Below, one piece after another: positions 53,790-64,000 of a DNA stretch of 64,000 nucleotides (positions are counted from its first letter, which is position 1; each line of letters begins with the position of its first letter). The notes beneath the pieces are model-generated. The model made no database searches. It was not told where the DNA came from and saw only the letters and a list, made by a program, of their open reading frames with translations. The translations under genes and the position numbers were made by a program. The stretch covers positions 1 to 64,000 of the forward strand of contig QKWP01002103.1 of NCBI GenBank assembly GCA_003550325.1, written 5' to 3'. Source of the DNA: Gigaspora rosea (lineage: Eukaryota > Glomeromycota > Glomeromycetes > Diversisporales > Gigasporaceae).

Positions 53790-54042
53790 AAAATGAGTTA
53801 GGTTTCAAATCAATTCAATTCTCAATTTGAAAGCTACTAAATCCGAGGAAAGAAAATACAATGCATCATGGCGTATTAAATTTTTAATAGACAAACACAT
53901 CACAACGATAAAGAAACTTGCTAAAGCAGTCGCTTCTCCAAGATTTTTTGTTGATCTCTTTTTAAACACAATAACAGATGGAAAACATAAAAACTTATCA
54001 ATCCCTGTGGAAATAGATGACACTAATACTTTGAACCTTTAG
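53790..54042 (+). CDS. Hypothetical small ORF or terminal exon
   Basis: Open frame of about 84 codons to a stop at 54040-54042. The track from the first Met-equivalent reads KATKSEERKYNASWRIKFLI, DKHITTIKKLAKAVASPRFF, VDLFLNTITDGKHKNLSIPV and EIDDTNTLNL. Balanced composition with Lys/Arg, Ser and acidic residues, unlike chance frames here. There is no upstream ATG in frame, so it may be a last exon; an acceptor could lie before 53790. I recognise no family. Confidence 0.35.
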
Positions 54043-54536
54043 TTGTGAAAAGCGTTTTTTAAGATAAATAAATTCAGAAATTAGTAGTTTTAACTACATA
54101 GTATAGAAATTAAATTGAAATAAGAATTAATAATGTCAAACTGTGATCTTGTAATAAACTGTTTCGTATAACTCAACCACTCAATCGCTTATTTGCTTGG
54201 AATCGCACTGACTGTATACATTAAGGCTGAGCTGAGATTAGGTCTAGATTGCTTCGTTTATTTTTTACTTTTATTATTGTCGGAAATGTCAATGAAATAG
54301 ATGATCGTGATACCAGATTCTTATTTCTAATTTAGCATCTTCCTCAGTGTTTATATCATTATTTTTTATGGATGAATAAAATTCAAATTAATCAGTTATC
54401 TAATAGTCTAATTTAAACAAAATATATTTTTTTTATTTCGTAGAGCTCACTTTCATAAGTTGTGCATATTTAATTTTTTTTTAAAAAAAAAAATTAAATG
54501 ACCAAAAATTTATATTCAATTTAAATCATCAAATGA
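54043..54536. other. Spacer, no gene seen
   Basis: Nothing supported between the small ORF and the Sel1 fragment; A/T-rich with a T9-A10 block near 54475-54495. Confidence 0.5.
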
Positions 54537-54821
54537 TTAAAAGGCTTTTTTAGTGTCTTGTTTCACACCTCTCCCGGAAAAATAATGCATTGCTAACCAA
54601 TCTTTAGCTTCAGTGGAATGTGACTTACTTTCTGAAAGTTCTAAAAAGATATTAAAGGCTGTTTTAAAATCTTCTTCGACACCCATCCCGCATTGAGCCA
54701 ACATATATTTTGCTTTATTTTTGTATTCTATTTTTGCTCCATGTTTTGCAATCTTATTAAATATTTCGAATGCCAATTTATTTTCTTCATTATAATCGAT
54801 ATATTGAAAATTTATCTTCAC
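54537..54821 (-). pseudogene. Sel1-repeat protein fragment
   Basis: 94 codons. Two degenerate Sel1 units: KLAFEIFNKIAKHGAKIEYK then KAKYMLAQCGMGVEEDFKTA, and FNIFLELSESKS then AKDWLAMHYFSGRGVKQDTK, ending KKAF-stop in the middle of a third unit. An acceptor-like TTGATTTAG lies just upstream (about 54829), so this may be the last exon of a truncated gene. It points away from the kinase pseudogene at 55637. Confidence 0.6.
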
Positions 54822-55029
54822 ATCATACTAAATCAATTTATTAGTTGATGATATAATATACGGAAATTTAATTTTGTCTTTCTAATTCTTATTTGTATGA
54901 ATTTAAAAATTAAAATTCGGAATCTGTTATTTAGGTACAGTACGTAATACGTTCTTTAGAGGATTCGATTTCTGCAGTGATTCGGACAATATTTTCTGTC
55001 TGTGCCGTTTAAAGTATTCGATTTCTATA

Positions 55030-55560
55030 GATCAGAAAAGTCGATAACATTAACCAATCCACATACAAATACAATACGACAGTTCGTAAGTAATACGGAA
55101 TAAGAAAATTTTTAAATCAGAAATGTCGATTATATTCCAACACAAATAACATAACATTAACCAATCCACATACAATACAATACTCTATATTACGACAGTT
55201 TGTAAGTAATACGGAATAAGAAAATTTTTAAATCAGAAATGTCGATTATATTCCAACACAAATAACATAATATTAACCAATCCACATAAATACAATACTC
55301 TATAATACGACAGTTCGTAAGTAATACGGAATAAGAAAATTTTAAATCAGAAATGTTGATTGTATTCCAACACAAATAACATAACATTAACCAATCCACA
55401 TACAATACAATACTCTATATTACGCTACAATAGCCGGTGAGTAATACAGGATAAGAAAATTTTTAAATTAGAAATGTTGATTATATTCCAACATAATAAC
55501 ATAACATTAACCAATACTATATATTACGACAGTCAGTAAGTAATACAGAATCAGATAATC
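55030..55560. repeat. 116-bp satellite, block C
   Basis: About five units of the same satellite as blocks A and B, in the same orientation, including shortened ones. Here it is not followed by the Tc1 cassette but by a kinase pseudogene, so the satellite moves or expands independently of the cassette. Confidence 0.9.
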
Positions 55561-56218
55561 TTCTGTACTGTACTATAACTCTTAACATTACTGTCATTAA
55601 AGTAATATATTATTTTTTACGATATTAAGACTTGAAAAAAAGTTCGGGAAATGGACAAGTGACAATTCAGATATTGACAGCTTTATTCAACAAATCCAAC
55701 TTAAAGCACAATCTGCTAAAGATGTTATCGAATGGATACCTTTTGATAAATTTACAAATATAAAGTATCTTGCTAAAGGAAGCTTTGGCAATGTTTTTAA
55801 GGCAATATGGACTGACGGATATATTCAATATTGGGATTCTCTGAATTCTAAATGGAAGAGAAATCCGCAAAGAAGTGTTTGCTTAAAAAGTCTAAATGGT
55901 TCTAAAGATGATATATAAAGGGAATTTTTAAATGAGGTAAATGTTATAAATATATCACAAATATTTCATTAATATAGAGTTGATAGAGTTGTTTATTATA
56001 ATTAATATTTTAGGTCGAAAATCAACATAAACATGGGGGTAGTTCAGCAATTGCAATTTATGGAATAACTAGGCACCCATATGATGGTAATTATGTGATG
56101 GTTATGCAATACGCAAAACAAGGAAGTCTTCGAAATTATTAGATAATAAATATAATGATTTAAGTTGGCAACATAAAATAAATAACTTATATTACATAAC
56201 TGAAGGGCTTGCTACAAT

Positions 56219-56341
56219 TATAGATGCCTGGCGAAACTAATTTTGCCTTGACGAAATGACGAAACCATAAGTTTCGTCAAGTTTCGTCAATGACGAAACT
56301 TATGGTTTCGTCAGGTTTCGTCATTTCGTCAGGCATCACTA
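56219..56341. mobile_element. 123-bp hAT-type MITE in the kinase pseudogene
   Basis: Exact 8-bp duplication GCTACAAT on both sides (56211-56218, 56342-56349). Right end TTTCGTCAGGCATCACTA; left end is its diverged complement (TATAGATGCCTGGCGAAAC). The interior is a stack of GACGAAAC/GTTTCGTC words that fold back. It sits directly before the catalytic loop. Confidence 0.9.
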
Positions 56342-57147
56342 GCTACAATCCATAAGGCCAATTTAGTGCATAAAGATTTTCATTCCGGAAATATAGTTAA
56401 TGAAAACATGTACAGCTCTTATATTACTGATTTTGGACTATGTAGGCCAGTGTCTCAAGATTCAAGCTCTAAAGAGATTTTTGGTGTACTTCCTTATATT
56501 GCTCCAGAGGTGCTGTATGGAGAAAAGTATACTATGAAATCAGATATTTATTCTTTTGGAATAATAATGTCAGAAGTTTTTACTAGATATCCTCCATATC
56601 ATGATATTCCATATGATTTTAGGCTAGCAACACAAATCTGTCTAGGTCGTAGACCCGAAATCAGATGTAAAGTTCTGCAATCACTTTTGGATTTGATGAA
56701 TAAATGCTTAGATGCTGAACCTCAAAACAGACCAACTGCTATAGAATTAGTTAACATGCTAAAAAGATTTGTTTTATAATTTGAAAGATAAAGAAACAGA
56801 ACTATACAAACAAGTTGAACAAATTAAAAACTTAGACAAAAATTGTTTAATATATGATCAAGCTAATCAAACAAAATCGACCAGATTTAATTATCAAGCA
56901 CACAAACAAACTATTTATATAAGTCAGCTTTTGAATTTTCAAAAACTTCCTAAACCAGTAAATGCAGGTGAGCATATTATCTCTCAGAACATTGGGCTTA
57001 AATTTATATTTTAGTGATTTTAGTATGCAGCAACATTGTAATGAATAGTTCAAGAATTAAATTGTTTAAGATTTTTTGCATAAAGAATATTTTATTGTGA
57101 GTTATTAAAAAGTTAGACTAACTAATTTTTAAACTTATTTTTCTAGC

Positions 57148-57221
57148 AACAAGTCATTCTATTGAGCTTGATGAAGTGCCTGATAACAAGTCATTCTATT
57201 GAGCTTGATGAAGTGCCTGAT
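57148..57221. repeat. 37-bp exact tandem duplication in the kinase tail exon
   Basis: AACAAGTCATTCTATTGAGC through GTGCCTGAT occurs twice back to back (57148-57184, 57185-57221). Thirty-seven is not a multiple of three, so the second copy is out of frame with SHSIELDEVPD. Confidence 0.85.
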
Positions 57222-57423
57222 ATATAATTAGCTAAATTTTCTATATTGCCCTGCTTTGGTAAAGGCTAAAATGCCTTATAACATTTAAAAATAAAATAAA
57301 TCAAAATAAACAATTTGGCAAAAAATGATTTTATAGCTTTTTGTATTAAGATATTTTTATATTTGTACTTGATACATAATTCATACAATAGTAAACTATT
57401 AAGAGATATTTAACTATTTATTG

Positions 57424-58329
57424 GTCAAAGGCTTATTGTTACTATATTATTTTAAAAATTTATTACTCAGGATTGGGTAAGTAAAACAGCATGAAATTTA
57501 TGTTACATGTTTAGTAAAATTTTGTATAATTTAATTAAATTACACAGAAGTTATGCAAAAAAACTGTAAACATAGTTTTTTTCCTTTGACCAAAAATCCA
57601 AATTCAATTTTTTTTTATTTATATACATATTTTTTTCTTACAAAAAAAAAATTATTTCTGTTTTAATGCTTTATAGGTCCCTTTTGCTTTAATACAAGCA
57701 GCAATCTAATCAGACATGCTTGTAATTAGCTTATAATAATACTCAGATGGTACATCAATCCATGCCTTTTTAGAACATTTGGACCTTTTTTTTTTGCCTC
57801 TGCCCTACTTAACAAAACTCTTGAATATTTTGCACTACAGAATTGCTGCACCCAATAGCTGCTATGATAGTACAAACTGAACCACCTTGCTGGTGGCTAT
57901 AATTTATTGCACCCCTTTGGTCTTCTGTTAAATTTTTACGACTACTCATTGTTTTGTGAAAAAAAGGATATGTATTATTATACTGATCTGCTATACAAAC
58001 CTAGCCTTTTTTATACTGCACAACATTGGCACAATATCATACTATATTTGGGCGAAATTTTAAGCTAATCTAAAACAAGTACAGTATGACCTTTAGTAAG
58101 TTTTTTAGTAAATTTAAAAAAATCCAAAAAGTGATTTTTGGTTAAATCCAAAAATAGAAGTTAAATTTCCTGTATATCTTCCACATGACCTAATAAATTA
58201 TGTAAAATTTTAGTATTTTGTACCTTAAGAACTGCTTAAAACATAATATAAATTTTGTACTATATTTACTTACCCAAACCTGACTTATAAATTTTTAAAA
58301 AATGTCCACAATAATATAATAGGCCACTG
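57424..58329 (-). mobile_element. Internally deleted copy of the Tc1 transposon
   Basis: The right end GTCCACAATAATATAATAGG CCACTG next to TA (58330-58331) matches 27595-29281; the left end is diverged (AAAGGCTTATTGTTACTATA). The start region of the transposase (ACTACTCATTGTTTTGTG on the plus strand, about 57940) and the far end (CAATCCATGCCTTTTTAG, about 57758) remain, but the middle, with all catalytic residues, is missing between about 57772 and 57780. Confidence 0.8.
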
Positions 58330-58331
58330 TA

Positions 58332-59710
58332 TTATAAATAAATGCTATTAAAACACTGTATTAAATTTAAGTTTTTTAAATTATTTTTAATATTAAAGGT
58401 ATATTCTAATTGTTTATACATGTAATATTCAGAAATTATATATTGTTTTGTAAATTGGTTATATAAACAAATTAATTCAAACTTGATTTTATTAATATAT
58501 AGCTTAATGTACTATTTTAAAATAAGATGCTTCAAAGATTTTTTAATTTAAGAAAAAAAATAAATAGGCTATATAAAAATATAAAATAGGTAATAAATTT
58601 TTGTTAAAATAGTAAATAGTTTCAAATTTGACTATTTTTTTATTTAATTTTGTAAATCTATAGAATTATAATTGATTAATTTTAAATAAATAGCTAGTAA
58701 AGTAACAAAAATTATGATTTTTTAGATAAAAAATTAAAATTATATCTAAAAAACCTGATCAAATATATATTAAAAAAGAAAGAGAGAATAAGCTTTTGAT
58801 AAAAATAATTAGATAATTAATGATATTGCCTTTATTGAAATATTTTTGTTTATATAGTTATACAACTTTTTTAATAAACATTTTTTTAAAACAACTAAAC
58901 TGCAGAAAACCCTTAGATAATACACAATCTTTTACTACAAAATTTCTTTTGGAGTATTCAGAAATAAAAGTTCTCTTTAGGGCAACTAAAAAAAAAATAA
59001 AAAAGAAGTCTTTGGTTAGGGCTTCCTAAAGTAAAACACAAAAACTATCAAATAGTAGTTGGTTATGAAGTAACCAAAAGTTTTTGTCATCAAGTTCAAG
59101 CTTCTATTTGAGTTTTAATGTAAGTTGTATATTTTTTTTACTGGCTACAAAACTTATATAGTTTTAAATCTATAAAAACAAGTTGGACCACTTGGTGCTC
59201 TTCTTATCTCTTTGGCTCTTTAAAATTTGACAAAGTGGATATTTGCTTCTTTTAATTTAAAAATATAGCTACTATATTGGAACCAAGCTGCAAGTAAATT
59301 TTGGGTTCTTTAAAATAAACAATAAATGATTTTGAAAAAAATTTAAAATAAAATTTTTTTCTAAAATATTCTTTTAGCTATAGTTCTTTTTATTATACTT
59401 ACTTATCTCTACTGTTTTTAAGATTAAAAGACATTTTTTTTAGTAAAAACTGCTTTTTTAATATTATATAATTTTTATAATAGTTTGTTTAAATGCTAGA
59501 TTTTAATTGATTTAAGGTCTTGTTTTTTTCTTTTTTCTATATTTGTTTTTTAGTTTCTTTATTTATCTTTTTATTTATCTTTTTTTTGTCCTTTTAGTTT
59601 AGTTTTTTTCTCTTACTTCCAAAAATATTCTTTCTAGAAAATGCTCTTGTATAGTAGTACAAAGCTAATAGACTAGTTAGAATTTTCAAGAATTTTGTAT
59701 CTAGATTAGG
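58332..59710. other. AT-rich spacer; weak coding-like trace
   Basis: No supported gene. Around 58960-59330 the plus strand gives a broken translation with non-random composition (VGYEVTKSFCHQVQA, then TSWTTWCSSYLFGS) that could be a decayed protein, but no family is recognised. The rest is A/T homopolymer-rich. Confidence 0.3.
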
Positions 59711-59711
59711 C

Positions 59712-60240
59712 TAGTGTTCTGACCCAGATAAGTATCACCTGGGTCACCCATGGATAGACAGGTAACCCAGGTTGAATTATGACCCATCTGAGTAGTCAAC
59801 CCACAGGTCACTCATGGGTCAACCTGTGAGTCACCTGTGGGTTACTCACATGAGTGACCCATATAAATTGATTATAAACTATATATATAGGTATTGATGA
59901 GGGTAAAATTACTCTTCTTAATTAGAAGTTTTTGTTGAAATTGTTGAAATTATTTGATGGTAAAATTGGTGAAATTAGTTTCTCAATATTAAAAATTAAT
60001 TTAAATTGTACCAAAAATTAATTAAAACTAAACTAAATCAAATACAATACTTTTTTTAGGTTTAATTTATAGACATATTAAAAATGTTGAAATTATTGTT
60101 GAAATTATTGTAGAAATTAAAAAAATTGAAATGAATTCACCCCAACTATATATACAGGCTATATCTAGTGTTCTGACTCAGGTCGGGTGACCTGTATGCA
60201 TCACAGGTCAGAAATTGTTATAGCCTGGGTCAAACATGAT
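59712..60240. repeat. TAGTGTTCTGACYC repeats with GGGTCACC words
   Basis: TAGTGTTCTGACCCAG at 59713 and TAGTGTTCTGACTCAGG at 60158 are direct copies. The first is followed by 160 bp of GGGTCACC, AGGTCACTCATGGGTC and similar words that also pair inversely (ACCCACAGGTCAC against GTGAGTCACCTGTGGGT). The TAGTG start resembles hAT ends. The unit borders are not resolved. Confidence 0.5.
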
Positions 60241-60642
60241 TGTATTGAAAAATGCAAAAATTGAAAAAAATTAGTATATAACGTTGTTTTTTCCTAAGCC
60301 AATTTTTTTATGAATAAATGTTAATGTTACACCCTGTAATATACATTATTTGTTACAGGTTATATATAGATATAGAATTTGAAGATCACGTGACTATCAC
60401 GTGTATGTAAACGTGTATTTATTTCTTAGTTTGTATAACGTGATAGCACTCTTTTCTTCAAGTAACTTCTAATGAAACTTACCTTGTATCCTTTTTTACA
60501 TTAATTTTTCATTTCTAATATTTGGTTTCTAACTGATTTCACGACATTACAACATTCCTAACTGTTATAGGAGTACCGTATACTTTTGCACTTTTATAAA
60601 CTAATAAATTTGACAATGAGCAGGTAGAAACGATGTCTAAAT
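60241..60642. other. Upstream region of the MULE transposase gene
   Basis: No gene. AGATCACGTGACTATCACGTG at 60381-60401 contains two CACGTG-like E-boxes; GATAGTCACGTGAT can fold. The terminal repeat of the MULE was not identified here. Confidence 0.4.
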
Positions 60643-61488
60643 ATGGTTGCTCAACCGACTAATGCTGAAGCCAGTACCTCTTACGCGTCTAATTCTAAAA
60701 CTGGTACCTCTTACGCGGTTAATGCAGAAGTCAGTACCCCTTATACGGGTATGATTGAGCAAGCGGCAACTATTGAAAGTAGCACTTCCTACACGTTTAT
60801 TGTTGAAGCCAGTACCTCTAGTGCAGTAAATGCTGAAGTCAGTTCCTCATACGCGGTTAATGTTCAAACTAATACCTCATACACGATTGACGATGAGACT
60901 ACCGCATTCTGCAAAAATGCAGTTTACAACGACGCAACGACTGAGAAGGTTGACATTATAGGTATTAGTAATACTGTAGTAATACTGTAATATGAAGTTA
61001 TGGTTTCTTATAGGTTTAGTTTTAACGTTTCAAGTTGCGAATTCATTTTTTAGGCGAGACTCAATATGATTTTTTCTTATTAAAACTTGGTTATACGTTC
61101 CTTTCATGGAATGACGTTGAAACTTTTTTTAAAGCTTATGGTCGGTATCATGGGTTTGCCGTTATTAAAACAAGGGTTGAACAGCGTAATGACGGTGTAA
61201 TTAGACATCGATTTTTTGGATGTGAATTTGGAGGAAAATACGTACCTAAGAAGAGTGTTGATATTAACGCTCACCGTAATCGACAATTGAAACGTAAAGG
61301 CTGTGAATGACATATCAATCTAAGTTTGCCTAAAAAATCTAATCACATTACAGTTACAACATTTGCAAATACCCACAACCATGAACTCAATTCTGAAAAG
61401 GGTAAATACAATGCTAAGTTCAGGTCAATTGGAGACGAAGCATTGAACGACATTGAGTTTTATACAAAAAATAGAAATCTTTCAATTA

Positions 61489-61640
61489 GGGCAGTGTCAT
61501 TAATCACCTGATTATTTTTTATCAGAGGCCTACCCCCCTCCCTCTTTTTTAATATATAAATAGTCAGGTTCTTATATATAATTTCAACTTTTTTTACCCC
61601 CCTCCTCCCCTAAAAAATCACCTGATTTTTGTTACTCCCC
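61489..61640. mobile_element. 152-bp Harbinger-like MITE in the MULE gene
   Basis: Starts GGGCAGTGTCATTAATCACC and ends GGTGATTTTTGTTACTCCCC on the complement side, with TTA on both sides (61486-61488, 61641-61643). Removing it with one TTA leaves codons TCA ATT ACC ATA CAA CGT, giving SITIQRQLLRAKYPEATF in frame, which is the expected MULE protein. Ends match those of 48503-50312. Confidence 0.9.
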
Positions 61641-62473
61641 TTACCATACAACGTCAATTACTAAGAGCAAAATACCCTGAAGCAACTTTCTTAGATATGG
61701 ATCTCGCTAATGCTATTCAACATTATAAAGTTAAGGCTAAAGATCTTAAAAATAATGCCTCACAGCTTTTATCATATCTTATTGAGAAGCGTTCAGAAGA
61801 GTCAGGTTGGAGTGTAGAATTTGAATTAGATAGCGATAACCGCCTCACCCGGATTTTCTGGATGACTCCTGAACAGATATCCCTTTGGCTAGAATATCAC
61901 GATGTCGTTCTAAATGATAATATATCTAAGTTGAATCGATATCAGATGCCTTTGAGTTTGTTCCTTGCTGTTGATAATAACACAAGATCTCGTTTGGTTG
62001 CACAAGCGTTAGTTTCTGATGAAACTGTTGACTCATACCTATGGATTCTCCAATGCACTATGAAAGCTACAGGTGTTGCGCCTATGGTTTTTGTGACGGA
62101 TGCGGATCCAGTGATGGATAGTGCGGTAAAACAAGTGTATAAAAATACTTATTCATTACATTGCATTTTTCACATTAACCAAAACCTTCCAAAGAATTTG
62201 AAGGGAAAGTTAGGTAATACATACGATCAATTTGGCAAAGACTTTTTCGTCTGCCGTAATACTTTGAATGGGATGCTATTTGAGTCAAGATGGAAAATTT
62301 TATTAGAAAAGTTTCCATCTGCTTCAAGTTACCTAAATCGGACCCTTTATCCTAGTTGCTACTCATGGGCATGTGCCTTCACATCCGAGGTTTTCACGGC
62401 CGGAATTCAAACTACATCATGCGTTGAAGAGTATGTTGTAAATTAATATGCTAATACATTAGAATTTGATTTG

Positions 62474-62542
62474 GTTAGGGTTAGGTAAGGGTAAGGGTTA
62501 GGGTAAGGGTTAGGGTTAGATTTATGATTATGGTTTAGGTGT
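62474..62542. repeat. Telomere-like repeat in a MULE intron
   Basis: GGTTAGGGTTAGGTAAGGG continues as irregular GGTTAGGG/GGTAAGGG units for about 60 bp, with a later GATTAGGGTTAG at about 62546. It lies in a non-coding gap between MULE protein segments (62447-62630), probably an intron. Confidence 0.75.
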
Positions 62543-63725
62543 ATGGATTAGGGTTAGTTATAAGTGTATAAAGCGGGTTAGGTTTTAAATTGACATGTTA
62601 TACTAAATTCTATTCCTACTATAGGTATAACAAGAGTATTACATAGTAACGGTAGCTTATGCGATTTGGTGAAGACTTTGGATTCACGATTAGAAAAAGA
62701 GGCTGAGTGGAATCGTTTTTTTTGAGTATCAGACTCTGTCATCATGTGTTGGGATTGCATCTGTTAGTAGTGAGATATTGCCCGCTGTTGACCATATACT
62801 CTCTGAATATTTGACCCCACAAATTCTTTCTATCGAGCATATTGAAATGGCATAGTGTTTATACTTCGATACAATATTGGTTGACTTAATAGCAATTGGA
62901 TTGGATGATGAGAATGAGAATATAGGTGATCGATTTATGGAAGATGTTTATGACGCGAAGCAGATTTTACTCAAATCAATGGTATCAAAAGTGGATCAAA
63001 TTAATATTAAAGAAACCTGGCAAATCACTGATAAACGACCTGGAAACAACCGGAGAAAACACTTCGTTATTGTCCTCAATTCTATCTCATATATGTGCAC
63101 ATGTATATTAAATATATCCTGTGGTGTTCTATGTCGGCATTACTTTCAAGTAATGTTGGTGTCACAAATTTCTGGATTTCATATCGGAATGGTGGCGTCG
63201 TGTTGGTATTGTGACAGTAAGAAAAAGGAAATTGATCAGGAAAATGTGATTTTTGCAAATTCGGATGCTAGTGAAGCTCAACAAGGTCAAAAAGCACCTT
63301 TGATTCCTCAACCTTTTACAGTTCCCCGTTCAATAGCTATAAACAACCGAAGTGCAGCAGCCAGACGTTCCAAATATGGTGAAATTTGGGGTCTTGCGCG
63401 GCAAGCTGTACAATTGGCTATAGAATGCGATGATAATGATATGGAGCTATGGTTAAAATGCTTTATTAGTCAAAAGAAGCGTCTTTTAATACAAAATGAA
63501 GAGCCTAAAGACAGTGAAAACAGCGAAGACAGCGAAGATAGCGAAGACAGTGAAAAGGAAAATAATTCTGCAATCAAAAATCCACCGATTACCAAGCATA
63601 GGGGCAGGCCTGCGACTAAAAGATTCAAGTTGGCCACAGAAAAGCCTCGTCGTCAGCCATATACATGTCGAATCTGTGGTAAAACTGGGCACAATAAGGC
63701 AAGATGCCAGAAGAAAGACGGTTAA

Positions 63726-64000
63726 TTTGATGTTGATGGGTTATTTGGTTGATATGTGATGTGTGGTTGCTATTGGATGTATGATTGTTGCGATTGTTAT
63801 TGATGTGTGTTTATATTGTGTTACGTGTGATTGTTGTATATTTGGTACGCTATGTTATTGATTAACTGCACCTGAGCGATTCTTATTAGAATAGATGTGA
63901 AATTCGATAGTACATACGATTGAAAAGATGTAATTGGGTAAGTATGTGCTATAGGGAAATCGGCTATCGTATGTACGTAACGTACGTAATGTACGTACTA
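63726..64000. other. 3' flank of the MULE gene; ACGT-rich end
   Basis: T/G-rich (TTGTTGTATATTTGG) sequence without a frame. The window ends in GTATGTACGTAACGTACGTA, another ACGT-palindrome cluster like those at 3890, 30762 and 37210. Confidence 0.4.

Larger units (their letters stand above)
55637..57224 (+). pseudogene. TKL-like protein kinase pseudogene
   Basis: Order: KWTSDNSDIDSFIQQIQLKA, VIEWIPFDKFTNIKYLAKGS (Gly-rich loop AKGSFGNVFKAIW) and Lys in SVCLKSLNG. An in-frame TAA precedes REFLNE, followed by an intron at 55937-56013. Then IAIYGITRHPYDGNYVMVMQ, GSLRNY and a one-base loss near 56140. A MITE at 56219-56341 splits GLATI from HKANLVHKDFHSGN. DFG is intact here (ITDFGLCR), APE as IAPEV, ending NRPTAIELVNML. 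After another shift near 56770 the family tail follows (ELYKQVEQIKNLDKN, then QTIYISQLLNFQKLPKPVNA), and a last exon SHSIELDEVPD at 57147. No N-terminal zinc-ribbon remains. Confidence 0.85.
60643..63725 (+). pseudogene. MULE transposase (FAR1-type N-terminus, SWIM and zinc-knuckle C-terminus), lightly damaged
   Basis: Exon 1 (60643-60961) encodes a Ser/Thr-rich region of NAEASTSYA-like repeats. After a 92-bp intron, exon 2 (from 61054) holds the FAR1-like DNA-binding domain (WNDVETFFKAYGRYHGFAVI, FFGCEFGGKY, then HNHEL). Next comes the core: LIEKRSEESGWSVEFEL, MTPEQISLWLEYHDVVLNDN (first Asp), DNNTRSRLVAQALVSDETVD, VFVTDADPVMDSAV (second Asp) and SLHCIFHINQNL. The last part (62640-63725) has a SWIM motif (CTCILNISCGVLCRH) and the zinc knuckle CRICGKTGHNKARC. 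Damage is slight: TGA for Trp at 61307, TAG for Gln near 62852, a shift in a T run near 62722, and a 152-bp MITE. The whole is about 830 codons. Confidence 0.88.

Noticed and set aside
1-64000. CRISPR array, rRNA genes, LTR retroelements or Polinton-like elements
   Set aside because: Tandem repeats lack the regular short repeat-spacer pattern; no rRNA-like, reverse transcriptase or capsid-like sequence was recognised on either strand.

Overview
This window looks like a gene-poor, transposon-rich stretch of an arbuscular mycorrhizal fungus (Glomeromycotina; Rhizophagus- or Gigaspora-like, which I cannot separate by eye). The basis is very high A+T, short GT-AG introns, and the gene families typical of these genomes: TKL-like kinases with a D-F-H-S-G-N catalytic loop, Sel1-repeat proteins, a SPRY plus TPR gene, a SAM-domain plus nuclease-like gene, and FAR1/SWIM-type MULE transposases. 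No database search was possible; family names come from motifs read directly.

Layout. 1-5.2 kb: AT-rich spacer, foldback repeats and one Cys-rich exon-like fragment. 5.2-11.1 kb: a decayed MULE transposase gene split by a 194-bp hAT-type MITE and by a 3.6-kb TA-flanked element that holds a minisatellite, Sel1-repeat fragments and a zinc-knuckle fragment. 11.1-14.2 kb: nested MITEs. 14.3-16.3 kb: four-exon SAM/nuclease-like gene. 17.9-20.3 kb: a kinase gene and a Sel1 gene on the minus strand. 21.2-26.3 kb and 42.9-53.0 kb: two copies of one cassette made of a 116-bp satellite, a Tc1/IS630-like transposase and a convergent SAM-domain gene. 26.4-30.2 kb: a palindromic Harbinger-like element, an almost complete Tc1 (DD34E) transposon and a MITE. 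31.1-38.2 kb: multi-pass membrane protein genes on the minus strand, one of them present again as a truncated paralogue. 38.5-40.8 kb: a TTAA-flanked MITE holding an unusually G+C-rich element. 41.4-42.8 kb: SPRY and TPR coding region. 53.8-57.2 kb: small ORF, Sel1 fragment, third satellite block and a kinase pseudogene with a MITE in its catalytic region. 57.4-58.3 kb: deleted Tc1 copy. 60.6-63.7 kb: a second, much fresher MULE transposase gene with a Harbinger-like MITE in it.

The genes that look whole are a kinase (though its DFG aspartate is replaced), a small Sel1 gene, and two multi-pass membrane proteins. Most other coding sequence is transposase or broken copies of expanded host families. 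The main new interest is structural: hierarchical palindromes (palindromes made of palindromes), a five-level nest of dated insertions, telomere-like tracts placed between the arms of several MITE families, and a long tRNA-headed SINE with a clean empty site in the sister cassette. I saw no LTR retroelement, Polinton, CRISPR array, rRNA or free-standing tRNA gene.
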